Shown piece after piece: positions 8,301-15,633 of a stretch of DNA of 64,000 nucleotides. Below the pieces are notes generated by a model, which had not been told where the DNA came from, searched no databases, and was given only the letters and a program-made list of their open reading frames with translations. The stretch is from Actinoplanes sp. KI2 (GTDB taxonomy: Bacteria > Actinomycetota > Actinomycetes > Mycobacteriales > Micromonosporaceae), in contig NZ_JAOSZE010000042.1 in assembly GCF_025630775.1 (NCBI RefSeq), positions 1-64,000 on the forward strand, written 5' to 3'. Numbering within the stretch: the stretch's first letter is position 1; each line of letters begins with the position of its first letter. A program made the position numbers and the translations under genes.

Positions 8301-8810
8301 GCGCCGGCCGAGGTCGGCCTGGATGCTGCGCCGGCGGCGCCGGTGAACTATGCGCGGTGTGGTGCGGCGGCTGGTGAGTCCGGTTGTGGGTACACGGTGA
8401 GTGTGCGGGCGGACGAGTCGATGCCGGACAAGGCTGGTGCGTTGACCGACGGTGTGCATGGCGTGGTCGGTGACCGTGCGGCGTGGCAGGGCCGGACCGG
8501 GGTGAGTGTGTACTCGCAGACGGTGGACCTGGGTTCGGCGCGGCGGATCACGGAGATCGATTCTTCGTGGCTGCAGGCGAAGTCGGACTTCGTGGTGTTG
8601 CCGCCGAGTGTCTCGTACTTCACGTCGGTGGATGGCAAGACCTGGGACCGGGTGTCGTACATCTACCGGCCGTTCGTGTCGGATAAGGACCAGGTCAAGG
8701 CGTACAAGGCGATCGGGTTGGACGCGACCGCGCGGTACGTGCGGGTCGAGCTGGACGGCAGCGACGTCTGGACGATGGCCGACGAGATCGAGGTCCGCGG
8801 CACCGAGTAG
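5301..8810 (+). CDS. Large secreted multi-domain protein with duplicated Fn3-discoidin unit
   Basis: 1169 residues. The GTG at 5301 has GGAGG five bases upstream and opens a signal peptide (hydrophobic 'LTAVFAVGLAAVAAPLPFAA', probable cut after 'SAQA'). In order: an N-terminal beta-rich region (to about 320); a DNRLRE-like domain (about 327-471, with 'AATTWAGQPAWG'); an Ig/Fn3-like domain (about 490-590); a putative-Ig domain of the He_PIG type (about 593-676, 'GLPAGLSIAAATGEISGVP'). Two copies of a 244-residue unit follow, each with an Fn3 domain and a discoidin-like (F5/8 type C) carbohydrate-binding domain. No catalytic domain was seen. I infer a surface or matrix protein that binds glycans. 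The two units are identical in DNA. Confidence 0.75.
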   Translation: MRARTLTSVAKPERWRHSAPGRSLTAVFAVGLAAVAAPLPFAASAQAAAPATSQQLEQPTEAAALAAAGSAGQRVKITGLTTETDEAWANPDGSVLWEHRYRPVRVKRAGQWVSVDTTLQLRSDGMVAPRAAAIDVAFSGGGTRPLVELADGKDRIALGSPVGTLPRPRLAGDTATYSEVLPGVDLRLQADVDGYTQTLVVKTRKAAANTKLDKLAYAVTGSGLALKVDKAGNLSVVGTADGASRFTGTAPRMWDANAEAASDEQPQAPSDEVAVPATATATSLVLTPSRTMLNDARAVFPISIVPGFSAARGAWTKVNSKQPDTSYWNSATAALVGTGVLGGTYRSYFTTDTTAAPFAGRRVTAAALNLTKPGTALCKPRKVDLYAVTGAVTAATTWAGQPAWGQRQGSATVDAGRFLLCPAGSVALDATAAVQAAATSGGPLALGVRATDENDRFLPVRFDNAAVLAVTYVPGPRLTDRSTAPATECATGADRPSVDTTTPQLRATYTGGSTPTVAATFEWWAVDGTAPIGSATSDPVKPGTTAAVDVPAKQLAGDNAYKWRVRAGQGNDATSWSSWCEFTVKVAAAVPPALTLNEPGAQRATAGSPVSLLPEATGGTAPYTWTATGLPAGLSIAAATGEISGVPTGAGTATATIVVTDAAARTTSTTVGWTVVVPVPAGLTAEAVDAQTVRLSWADVPQAVGYQVFRDGELVAKIGTWPVFMDWQLESGRSYRYEVRSVDANGVASAVSAPAEVGLDAAPAAPVNYARCGAAAGESGCGYTVSVRADESMPDKAGALTDGVHGVVGDRAAWQGRTGVSVYSQTVDLGSARRITEIDSSWLQAKSDFVVLPPSVSYFTSVDGKTWDRVSYIYRPFVSDKDQVKAYKAIGLDATARYVRVELDGSDVWTMADEIEVRGTDPATLPVPAGLTAEAVDAQTVRLSWADVPQAVGYQVFRDGELVAKIGTWPVFMDWQLESGRSYRYEVRSVDANGVASAVSAPAEVGLDAAPAAPVNYARCGAAAGESGCGYTVSVRADESMPDKAGALTDGVHGVVGDRAAWQGRTGVSVYSQTVDLGSARRITEIDSSWLQAKSDFVVLPPSVSYFTSVDGKTWDRVSYIYRPFVSDKDQVKAYKAIGLDATARYVRVELDGSDVWTMADEIEVRGTE
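7331..8062 (+). repeat. Tandem 732-bp perfect repeat, copy 1
   Basis: Bases 7331-8062 recur at 8075-8806 with no difference in the stretches I compared, separated by 12 bp. The unit encodes an Fn3-like domain followed by a discoidin-like domain. Its codons end in G or T far more often (gcg, gtg, ggt, gat) than the C-rich codons of the preceding 2 kb. Confidence 0.95.
8075..8806 (+). repeat. Tandem 732-bp perfect repeat, copy 2
   Basis: Second copy of 7331-8062, running to the stop codon at 8808. Base-level identity implies a very recent duplication or active gene conversion. Confidence 0.95.
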
Positions 8811-8814
8811 CCCG

Positions 8815-8867
8815 AACGGCCGATGGCCCGTCGCACCCCTCCCGGGGCGCGGCGGGCCATCGCCGTT
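8815..8867 (+). terminator. Hairpin terminator after the large secreted protein
   Basis: CGATGGCCCG (8821-8830) pairs perfectly with CGGGCCATCG (8853-8862). AACGG (8815-8819) extends the stem with CCGTT (8863-8867). It starts 5 bp after the stop and has no U-tract, as is common in actinomycetes. Confidence 0.7.
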
Positions 8868-8911
8868 GCCGGGGGCTTGCCGCTGGTTGTCTACCTATAT
8901 AGAGTTCCCGC

Positions 8912-9229
8912 ATGGTTCGACCCAGGCGCCCCTCGGCGCAAACCGTTCTGGTCCTCGACGCGCTGGCCGGCGACCCGGCCGAGTGGCGGTATGGCTACGA
9001 GCTCGGGCGGCAGGTCGGCCTCAAGGCCGGCTCGCTGTACCCGATCCTCATCCGGCTGTGCGACCGTGGTCTGCTCGACGCGACCTGGGAGGCGGATCCC
9101 GCGCCCGGCCGCCCGCCGCGGCACCTGTACCGGCTGACCGACGAGGGCGTCCGCTGGGCGGCCGAGGTCGCCGCCCGGCCCGCACCGGCCCGCCCGGCCG
9201 TCCGCCCGCACCTGCGGGAGGCATGGTGA
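8912..9229 (+). CDS. PadR-family transcriptional regulator
   Basis: 105 residues. It has a winged-helix DNA-binding domain with the PadR signature 'GYELGRQVGLKAGSLYPILIRL' region (about residues 30-50), the wing 'PPRHLYRLTDEG' and no long C-terminal dimerisation helix (PadR-s2-like short form). PadR proteins repress nearby genes and are released by small molecules or phenolics. The following membrane-protein gene overlaps its end (ATGGTGA at 9223), so the two are translationally coupled and the regulator probably controls this pair. Confidence 0.85.
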   Translation: MVRPRRPSAQTVLVLDALAGDPAEWRYGYELGRQVGLKAGSLYPILIRLCDRGLLDATWEADPAPGRPPRHLYRLTDEGVRWAAEVAARPAPARPAVRPHLREAW

Positions 9230-10224
9230 CCACGCTCGACCGGGACCGGCCCGCCCGGCTGTTGTCCGCCGCCGCCCGGGTCCTGCCCGCCGGTCGCCGC
9301 GACTGGGCCCGGGCGATGCAGGCCGAACTGGCCGCCATCGACGAGCCGGCGGAGCGGTGGAGCTTCGCCTGGGGGTGCCTGCGCGCGTCGCGCCCGCTCC
9401 GCGGTTTGCTGCACCTGCTCGCGGTGCTGGGCACCCTCGGGGCGCTGCTGGCCTGGACCGCTTCGGTGGACTACCCGCCGCTGGCCTGGATCCTCTCCGT
9501 GATGGCCTCCGTGCTGGCCGCGGTGTGCTGGCAGGCGCGGCGATCCGGGATGTTCGGCCCGACCGGCGACGGCGTCGTCGCCAGGCTGCTGCGCGGCGCC
9601 GGCTACCTGACGGCAGTCGCCCTGGCCGCGGTCGCCCTCGCTCACGCCCACCCCGCGACACTGGAGGCGGCGGATGCCGGCGCCGGGCTGCTCGCGCTCG
9701 GCGCGGTGACGGGCAGCTTCCTGATCGGACTGACCGCGGCGAGCGCGCGGCGGTCGGCGGCGACCAGGCGGGTGCTGGTCACCGGGGCCGGCAGTGCCCT
9801 GGGCGCGACCGTGTTGTGGCTGGTCGTCGTACTGGTGGCACCGCCGATCCCGGCCTCGGTGGGCTGGGCGCTCGCGGTCACCGCGGTCGCCGCCGCCACG
9901 GCCGTCCTGGCCAACGCCGGCGGCTCCGGCACCACCGAGGGCAGCCTGCTCGCCGGGTTGCTCGCCACGGCGGGGACCATGGTGCTGGTCTTCGTGGCCG
10001 TGCTGCTGCTGGCGCGCTTCGGCCCGGACCGCCTCATCCCGGACATCACCCCGGCGGCCCTGCCCGGCCAGCACATCAGCGAGAGCCGCATCGAGATCGT
10101 CGACCCGTACGTGCTGATCCTGTTCCTGAGCGCGATCGCGGCGACCGCCCTGGCACTCGCGGCGGTGCTCACCCGCCGCCCCGCCGCGGCGCCGATCCCG
10201 GGTTCCCGGCGTGTCGATCACTGA
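9223..10224 (+). CDS. Multi-pass membrane protein coupled to PadR regulator
   Basis: 333 residues. The soluble N-terminus (about 1-55) contains 'LPAGRRDWARAMQAELAAI', a pattern often found in actinobacterial membrane proteins paired with PadR regulators. About eight hydrophobic segments follow to the C-terminus. One long extracytoplasmic loop ('FGPDRLIPDITPAALPGQHI') precedes the last helix. No transporter motif is recognisable. The ATG at 9223 overlaps the PadR stop; GTG at 9226 is an alternative start. Function unknown; a membrane-stress or export role is only a guess from the context. Confidence 0.7.
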   Translation: MVTTLDRDRPARLLSAAARVLPAGRRDWARAMQAELAAIDEPAERWSFAWGCLRASRPLRGLLHLLAVLGTLGALLAWTASVDYPPLAWILSVMASVLAAVCWQARRSGMFGPTGDGVVARLLRGAGYLTAVALAAVALAHAHPATLEAADAGAGLLALGAVTGSFLIGLTAASARRSAATRRVLVTGAGSALGATVLWLVVVLVAPPIPASVGWALAVTAVAAATAVLANAGGSGTTEGSLLAGLLATAGTMVLVFVAVLLLARFGPDRLIPDITPAALPGQHISESRIEIVDPYVLILFLSAIAATALALAAVLTRRPAAAPIPGSRRVDH

Positions 10225-11008
10225 CCACGCGCTGGCCATCGAGGCCGCGGAAGCCGGCGCCGCGGTCGTCCGCGCGCACTTCGGGTCCTCGCTCACCCGC
10301 TTCGAGAAGGGCGGCGGCGACTTTGCGACGGTCGCCGACGTCGAGGCGGAGAAGGCGGTTCTCGGCGTCCTGCGGGCAGGGCGGCCGGACGACGTCGTGG
10401 TGGGGGAGGAGAGCGGGCGTGCGGGCGGTGTCGGCAACGGCCGGACGTGGCTGGTCGATCCGCTGTGCGGAACGCTGAACTTCGCCGCGAACACCATGCT
10501 CGCGTCGGTCAACGTGGCGCTGCGGGCGGGAACCGAGGTCACCGCGGCCGCGTCGGCGGACCCGTTCGCCGGCGAGGTGTTCTGGACCGACGGGACCGCC
10601 GCGTACCGCCGCCACGGCGGCACCGACGAACTGCTCGCCCCGTCCGGCGAGTCGAACCTGGTCGACGTCAACCTGGATCCACCGTTTCCGAACCAGGACA
10701 GTTTCCTGGCCGCCCGGATGCTCGCCGACGGGGACTTCATCGAGCGGTTCCGGCCGCGCGTCGTCTCCACCACGCTGGCCGTGGCGTGGGTCGCGGCCGG
10801 CCGGCGAGCCGCCTACGTCACGGATGGACACCTCGCCGAGAGCGTTCACTTCGCGGCGGGGATCGCGCTCTGCCGCTCAGCCGGCTGCGTCGTCACCGGC
10901 CTCGACGGTCAGCCCCTGCACCGCGGCTCGGGCGGCCTCGTCGCGGCCGCCGACGAGCCGACCCACGCCGCGCTGCTGGCCATCGTCGGCAAGCAGCGTC
11001 CGGCCTGA
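10211..11008 (+). CDS. Inositol monophosphatase-family protein with altered metal site
   Basis: 265 residues, GTG start overlapping the previous gene by 14 bp. The fold is that of the Mg-dependent, Li-sensitive phosphatase family, with 'VVVGEES' (Glu66-Glu67, metal ligands) and 'LVDPLCGTLNFA' (residues 81-92). The family signature is DP-(I/L)-D-GT. The second Asp is Cys86 here, and the C-terminal 'WD-AAG' motif reads 'SVHFAAG'. Two metal-binding Asp residues are therefore missing while Asp83 and the Glu pair remain. It may be a non-catalytic or differently selective relative. Family assignment is firm; activity as an inositol phosphatase is doubtful. Confidence 0.75.
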   Translation: MSITDHALAIEAAEAGAAVVRAHFGSSLTRFEKGGGDFATVADVEAEKAVLGVLRAGRPDDVVVGEESGRAGGVGNGRTWLVDPLCGTLNFAANTMLASVNVALRAGTEVTAAASADPFAGEVFWTDGTAAYRRHGGTDELLAPSGESNLVDVNLDPPFPNQDSFLAARMLADGDFIERFRPRVVSTTLAVAWVAAGRRAAYVTDGHLAESVHFAAGIALCRSAGCVVTGLDGQPLHRGSGGLVAAADEPTHAALLAIVGKQRPA

Positions 11009-11054
11009 AAAAGAGGGCAGCGCTGCGCGTCGCCGGGTGCAACAATCTGCGGCC

Positions 11055-12143
11055 GTGAGTGAGATCAACCCCGCGGACGCGCCCCCGGTGGCGAAGCCGC
11101 CGCACGAGTGGGAAATCCAGACCTTCGCCCTGATGGTGGCGGCTGGTTGCGCCGCCGGGCTGGGCATACTGCTGCTGGTCAGCGACCTGGCGGTGCGTGC
11201 CTACCTGCTCACCGGCGGGGCCGACGGGGTGTCCGCGCTGGTGGCGTGGATCCTGGACAACGGCGACGCGATCAGCGCTCTCTACCTGATGCTGGGCTTC
11301 GGCTACCTGATCGGGTTCTTCATCTGGCGGCGGCGCACCCGGGCGCTGCTCGACTCGGTCGGCGAGGCGAACTCGCCAGCGCTCTGGCACTGGACCGTCG
11401 GGGCCTGGTACCTCGGGCTCTTCACGTCCTTCATGATTCGCGCCAACAATCCGGCCGGCACCCCGGCGCAGACCCCCTTGACCTTCGGGCACGACACCTC
11501 GAGCCAGGCGGAGCAGTTCGCGTCCTGGCTGGCCTGGGACGCCGCGCAGATCGGGGCCCGGCTGATCGGGCTGACGTTCCTGCTGATCGCCGTCTGGCAG
11601 ATTCGGACGCAGGTCCGCGAGCGGGTGGCTGCCTCGGGTGTGATCTTCCGAATCCGGGACATCGCGCCGCGGCCCTCGGCGGTGCCGTTGCCGGCGGCCG
11701 CGCGCCCCGTTCCGGTCGGGGCGCAGCCGTCCGGCCTCCCGATGGCCGACGAGGACTTCTGGGGCCGGGTCGCCGCCCTGGCCACCGGCCGGCGTGCCGA
11801 GGTCGCGATGCTGGAGACCACCGACGGGCTGGCGCGCCGCTGGCTGGTGGTCCCGGAGAGCGGTGACCTCGGCGTGGTGCGCTCGACGGTCGCGCCCGGC
11901 GCCGTGGTGACGGCGTTTCCCGAATCGCCCGACGCCGGCGAGACGAAGGGCTTCAGCCCGCGTCCCGCCGAGGAGTACCACGGATTTCTGGAGGACACCG
12001 AGTCCGGCGCGGTCTGGTACCAGTCGGTCAAGCCGAACCGGGTCGGCGCGTTCCTGGCGCGGGCGCGCCGGGCCCGCCGGTGGGCGCTGTATCCGGCGGA
12101 CAGCCCGGAGGCGCTGACGGCCGTGGTCCCGTGGAGTCACTGA
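11055..12143 (+). CDS. Membrane protein with four helices and a soluble C-terminal domain
   Basis: 362 residues from the GTG at 11055. Hydrophobic segments lie at about residues 28-50, 65-95, 110-135 and 165-190, and the first half may be a DUF4328-like membrane region. The C-terminal half (about 215-362) is hydrophilic and globular, with 'MLETTDGLARRWLVVPESGD'. No known catalytic motif was seen. Its last 50 bp are duplicated just downstream (12173-12236), together with the end of the convergent transporter gene. Confidence 0.65.
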   Translation: MSEINPADAPPVAKPPHEWEIQTFALMVAAGCAAGLGILLLVSDLAVRAYLLTGGADGVSALVAWILDNGDAISALYLMLGFGYLIGFFIWRRRTRALLDSVGEANSPALWHWTVGAWYLGLFTSFMIRANNPAGTPAQTPLTFGHDTSSQAEQFASWLAWDAAQIGARLIGLTFLLIAVWQIRTQVRERVAASGVIFRIRDIAPRPSAVPLPAAARPVPVGAQPSGLPMADEDFWGRVAALATGRRAEVAMLETTDGLARRWLVVPESGDLGVVRSTVAPGAVVTAFPESPDAGETKGFSPRPAEEYHGFLEDTESGAVWYQSVKPNRVGAFLARARRARRWALYPADSPEALTAVVPWSH

Positions 12144-12154
12144 CCGGCGTTGAC
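12091..12154. repeat. 64-bp direct repeat, copy 1 (3' ends of convergent genes)
   Basis: 12091-12154 and 12173-12236 are direct repeats (offset 82 bp, two mismatches). This copy holds the true stop of the membrane protein (12141-12143) and a silent copy of the convergent gene's stop (12137-12139). Confidence 0.9.
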
Positions 12155-12172
12155 GGTGTCCTGCGGCGCTGA

Positions 12173-12236
12173 ATCCGGCGGACGGCCCGGAGGCTCTGAC
12201 GGCCGTGGTCCCGTGGAGTCACTGACCGGCGTTGAC
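12173..12236. repeat. 64-bp direct repeat, copy 2
   Basis: This copy holds the working stop of the convergent EamA-type gene (12219-12221). Before the duplication the two convergent genes must have shared overlapping stop codons. Confidence 0.9.
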
Positions 12237-13052
12237 CGGGCCCGGGGGCGCTGACTCGGGGCCGGTCGGCGAGACGGGCTCGGCGAAGCGGGACAGCGCC
12301 AACGCCCCCGCCAGCGCGACGACGAAGCCGAGCACCGCCGGGACGGCCCAGCCGGGGCGGGTCTGGTCACCCCACAGGGCGATGCCGACCGCGGCCGGCA
12401 GGGCCGTCTCGCCGAGGATGGTCAGGGCGGCGACGGTGGCGACCTGCCCGCGCTGCAGGCCGGCCGCGAACGAGACGAAGGCGCAGCCGCCGCTGATCAC
12501 CGCGGCGTAGGCGGCCGGGTCGCGCAGCAGATCTCCGGGCGCGAAGCTCGGCAGGCTGCGTACGGCCAGCGCGGTCAGCCCGAACCCGAGGCCGGCCACC
12601 ACGCCCTGCACGATCGGGCCGGCCGGCGGGGCGAGCCGGGCGGCGATCAGGGCGGTCGCGCCCAGCACGAGCGCGGCGCCGAGCAGGACCAGCCGGGTGG
12701 TCGGGCCGGCCTCGGTGGTGCCCTCCCGGCCGCTGGACGCGCCGAGCACGGCGAGCCCGGCGCTGACGGCGAGCACCGCGGCCCAGTGCCGGGGCGCCAG
12801 GCGGACGCCGAGCAGCGGCACGCAGGCGACGGCCGTCACGGCCAGGTTGCCGGCCTGGGCCGCCTGCACGACGAACAGCGGCCGGACGCGCAGCGCGACC
12901 AGTTGCGCGCCGAAACCGGCGACGTCCAGCAGCAGACCGAGCACGAACGGCCACCGGCGCAGCAGACCGATCAGCGGTCCGGCGACCGCCGCCCGGGCCT
13001 GCAGCGCGGTCGCCACGCCGTAGCAGACGGCGCACAGCACTGCGAAGATCAA
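12219..13052 (-). CDS. EamA/DMT-family transporter
   Basis: 277 residues with about nine to ten hydrophobic helices and two-fold internal similarity, typical of small drug/metabolite exporters of the inner membrane. Conserved glycine- and alanine-rich helices start with 'AVLCAVCYGVATALQARAAV'. The C-terminus is a Pro-rich tail that overlaps the 64-bp repeat. The start is TTG at 13052, six bases after the response-regulator stop (13059); a GTG four codons on is an alternative. The close spacing suggests co-transcription with the response regulator. The substrate cannot be told from sequence. Confidence 0.75.
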   Translation of the reverse strand: MIFAVLCAVCYGVATALQARAAVAGPLIGLLRRWPFVLGLLLDVAGFGAQLVALRVRPLFVVQAAQAGNLAVTAVACVPLLGVRLAPRHWAAVLAVSAGLAVLGASSGREGTTEAGPTTRLVLLGAALVLGATALIAARLAPPAGPIVQGVVAGLGFGLTALAVRSLPSFAPGDLLRDPAAYAAVISGGCAFVSFAAGLQRGQVATVAALTILGETALPAAVGIALWGDQTRPGWAVPAVLGFVVALAGALALSRFAEPVSPTGPESAPPGPVNAGQ

Positions 13053-13058
13053 TCCGGA

Positions 13059-13733
13059 TCAGGCTTCCGGGTCGAGGCGGTAGCCGGCGCCGCGGACCGT
13101 GCGGATGGTGTCCCGGTCGAAGGGCCGGTCGACCTTGCCGCGCAGATAGCGGACGTACACGTCCACGACGTTCGAGCCGCCGTCATAGGCGAAATCCCAG
13201 ACGTGCTCGATCAGGTAGCCGCGGCTCAGCGTCTCGCCGGCTCGCCGCATCAGCTCGTGCAGCAGCGCGAATTCCTTGGCCGACAGGGCGATCGGGGTGT
13301 CGCCCCGGCGCACCTTCCGCTCGGCGGGGTCCAGGACCAGGTCGCTCACCCGCAGCACCGCGGGCCGTTGCCGCGGCTCCCGCCGGACCAGCGCCCGGAC
13401 CCGGGCCAGCAGCTCATCGAAGGCGAACGGCTTGGTCAGGTAGTCGTCGGCCCCGGCGTCCAGGCCGCGGATCTTGTCGGTCGTGCCGTCCCGGGCGGTG
13501 AGCATCAGCACCGGCACCCAGCGCTCGTTCGCGCGGATCCGGCGGCAGACCTCGAACCCGTCCGGCCCGGGAATCATCGCGTCCAGCACCACGAGGTCGT
13601 AGTCGGACTCGGAGATGGTCCACACGGCGTCGGTGCCGTTGTCGACGCTGTCCACGGCGTAGCCCGCGCGGCGCAGGCCGCGGCAGAGCATGCTCGACAT
13701 CGCCGGATCGTCCTCGACGACCAACAAACGCAT
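13059..13733 (-). CDS. OmpR-family response regulator
   Basis: 224 residues from the ATG at 13733. The receiver domain (1-115) has the acidic pair Glu7-Asp8/Asp9, phospho-acceptor Asp51 ('LVVLDAMIPG') and the conserved Lys in 'LTKPF'. The winged-helix DNA-binding domain (about 130-224) has 'LSAKEFALLHELMRRAG' and 'VDVYVRYLRGKVD'. It should be phosphorylated by the histidine kinase at 14287 and act as a transcription factor. The kinase is not downstream in the usual way: the DUF1003 gene lies between them and the kinase is on the other strand. Confidence 0.93.
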   Translation of the reverse strand: MRLLVVEDDPAMSSMLCRGLRRAGYAVDSVDNGTDAVWTISESDYDLVVLDAMIPGPDGFEVCRRIRANERWVPVLMLTARDGTTDKIRGLDAGADDYLTKPFAFDELLARVRALVRREPRQRPAVLRVSDLVLDPAERKVRRGDTPIALSAKEFALLHELMRRAGETLSRGYLIEHVWDFAYDGGSNVVDVYVRYLRGKVDRPFDRDTIRTVRGAGYRLDPEA

Positions 13734-13760
13734 GAGCAAAGAATAGGTAGGCCGGGCGAC

Positions 13761-14231
13761 TCAAGGCCGACGCGCCGGGTAGCCGGCGATGTCCGCGTGC
13801 GCGGCCAGCCGGGCGACGTCGTCGCGCAGCCGCTGCATCTCGGCGCGCAGGTCCTCGGCGACGGCGGCCGCCCGCCGGCCCTGGTCGAGCTGGTAGAGGG
13901 CCAGCTCCCGGGCGAGCCGTTCGGACCGGCGGGCGGCGAGCAGGACGGCCGGCACCTCGAGCGCCGCGACGGCGGCGAGCCCGGCCGCCAGCCAGATCGC
14001 CGGGCCGGCGCTACGGTTCTGGAGCGACACCACGGCCGCGCCGGCCAGGACGGCGACGGTGAGCACGATCAGGTAGGTCCACGAACCGCCGGCCCGGCAG
14101 AGCAGGTCACCGGCGCGCTCACCCGGCCGCAGCCGGCGTCCGGTGCGTACCCCGGGGTGCTGGTCCCAGCCGGACGGGCCGGGGACGGCAGGCGGACGTG
14201 CCGCGCCGAGGCGAGGGTGAGCCGTGGTCAT
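13761..14231 (-). CDS. DUF1003-type membrane protein
   Basis: 156 residues from the ATG at 14231. The N-terminus is hydrophilic. The DUF1003-like core has 'AGDLLCRAGGSWTYLIVLTV' (helix 1, about 58-80), a second helix with 'VAALEVPAVLLAARR', then a coiled-coil-like helix rich in Arg/Glu/Leu to residue 150. The gene ends 28 bp before the response regulator on the same strand and is divergent from the kinase. It may be a membrane partner of the signalling pair. Function unknown. Confidence 0.7.
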   Translation of the reverse strand: MTTAHPRLGAARPPAVPGPSGWDQHPGVRTGRRLRPGERAGDLLCRAGGSWTYLIVLTVAVLAGAAVVSLQNRSAGPAIWLAAGLAAVAALEVPAVLLAARRSERLARELALYQLDQGRRAAAVAEDLRAEMQRLRDDVARLAAHADIAGYPARRP

Positions 14232-14286
14232 GCCGCCATCGTGGACCGGTGAGGATGAGAGGATCGTGAAAACGGCGGAGGTGACG

Positions 14287-15633
14287 GTGCGGCTCAGCCC
14301 GGCCTCGATTCGGACCCGGCTGGTCCTGTTGTTCGGGGCCGGCACCTCGGTGGTCCTGCTGCTGTCGCTGGCGCTGCTCTACGTGGCGCTGCACCGGCAG
14401 CTGGGCAAGGCCGTCGACGCCGACCTGACCGCGCGCAGCGATGACCTGGTGGCCAGCGTACGCGCAGATGATCTTAATGCGGTGAAGAGCGATCCGATGG
14501 CCCAGCTGTACGACTCGGACGGGACCCCGCTGGCCACCGCCGACTCGATCAGGGGCCGGACGCTGCTCACCCCGGCGCAGGTCCGTGCGGTCCGGCGCAC
14601 GTCCGCGACCAGCACGACCCTGCCGCTGGGCGCCGACGACGAACCGTTGCGGGTACGCCTGCTGTCGCGCCCGGTCGACCGCTCCGGGTGGGTGCTGACC
14701 GTCGCGTTGCCCTCGGCCGGCATCGAGCGCGCCGGCGACCAGCAGCTGAACGTGCTCCTGGTGGCGGCGCCGCTGATGATCGCGGCGCTGGCCATGCTGT
14801 GCTGGCTGCTGCTGCGCGCGGCGCTGCGGCCGGTCGACGCGCTGACCCGGCAGGCCGCGGCCATCTCGACGCTCGACTCCGAGCGGCGGCTGCCGGTGGT
14901 GCCGGGCGACGACGAGATCGCCCGGCTGTCGGCCACCCTGAACGGCATGCTCGCCCGGCTCTCGGTCGCCTTCGACCGCGAGCGGGCGTTCGTCGACGAC
15001 GCGAGCCACGAGCTGCGCACCCCGATCGCCGTGTTGCGCGGGGAGATCGACCTCGCGCTGGCCGCGCTCGACAACCCCGAGGAGGTACGCCAGTCGCTGC
15101 TGGCCGCGCAGGGTCAGGTGGCGAGGCTGAGCCGGCTGGCCGAGGACCTGCTGCTGCTGGCCCGGGAGCGGGACGGCTCGCTGGTGGTGCACCGCGAGCC
15201 GGTCGACCTGACCGACCTGGTCAAGGCCGAGGCCGGCGTGCTCGGGCGGGTCACCGGTCTGCGGATCGACGTGCGGGGCGATCCGGTGATCGTCGAGGCG
15301 GACGCCGACCGGCTGCGTCAGGTGCTGACCAATCTGGCCGCGAACAGCGCGGCGGCCGGCGCCGGCACGGCCCGCGTGACGGTGGTCCGGGAGCCGATGG
15401 TCGCCCGGATCGAGTGGGCCGACGACGGGCCGGGCATCCCGCCGGACCTGCTCGACTCGGCGTTCGAGCGGTTCGTCCGCGGTGGCCCGTCGCGGACCCC
15501 GAGCACCGGCGCCGGGCTGGGCCTGTCCATCGTCCGGGCGGTGGTGACCGCCCACGCCGGCACCGCCGACCTGCACAACGGCCCGCCGCTGGGCGGCGCC
15601 GTGGTCACCGTCCGGCTGCCCGCGGTCACCTAG
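14287..15633 (+). CDS. Sensor histidine kinase
   Basis: 448 residues. I chose the GTG at 14287 because GGAGG lies five bases upstream; GTGs at 14266 and 14281 are alternatives. Helix 1 (about 10-35), an extracytoplasmic sensor region of about 120 residues, helix 2 ('LLVAAPLMIAALAMLCWLLL') and a HAMP linker come first. The HisKA domain follows with phospho-acceptor His241 in 'DDASHELRTP'. The HATPase domain has N-box 'NLAANS', G1 'DDGPGIP' and G2 'GAGLGLSIV'. It should autophosphorylate and signal to the regulator at 13059. The extracytoplasmic sensor shows no recognisable ligand motif. Confidence 0.92.
   Translation: MRLSPASIRTRLVLLFGAGTSVVLLLSLALLYVALHRQLGKAVDADLTARSDDLVASVRADDLNAVKSDPMAQLYDSDGTPLATADSIRGRTLLTPAQVRAVRRTSATSTTLPLGADDEPLRVRLLSRPVDRSGWVLTVALPSAGIERAGDQQLNVLLVAAPLMIAALAMLCWLLLRAALRPVDALTRQAAAISTLDSERRLPVVPGDDEIARLSATLNGMLARLSVAFDRERAFVDDASHELRTPIAVLRGEIDLALAALDNPEEVRQSLLAAQGQVARLSRLAEDLLLLARERDGSLVVHREPVDLTDLVKAEAGVLGRVTGLRIDVRGDPVIVEADADRLRQVLTNLAANSAAAGAGTARVTVVREPMVARIEWADDGPGIPPDLLDSAFERFVRGGPSRTPSTGAGLGLSIVRAVVTAHAGTADLHNGPPLGGAVVTVRLPAVT

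Noticed and set aside
5271..8459. 1062-codon open frame on the reverse strand
   Set aside because: Antisense to the large secreted protein. It is rich in Arg/His/Pro without any domain and repeats itself only because the DNA beneath is duplicated.
7331..8806. CRISPR-like direct repeats
   Set aside because: The repeats are 732 bp long, only two copies, and coding; there is no array of short repeats and spacers anywhere in the window.
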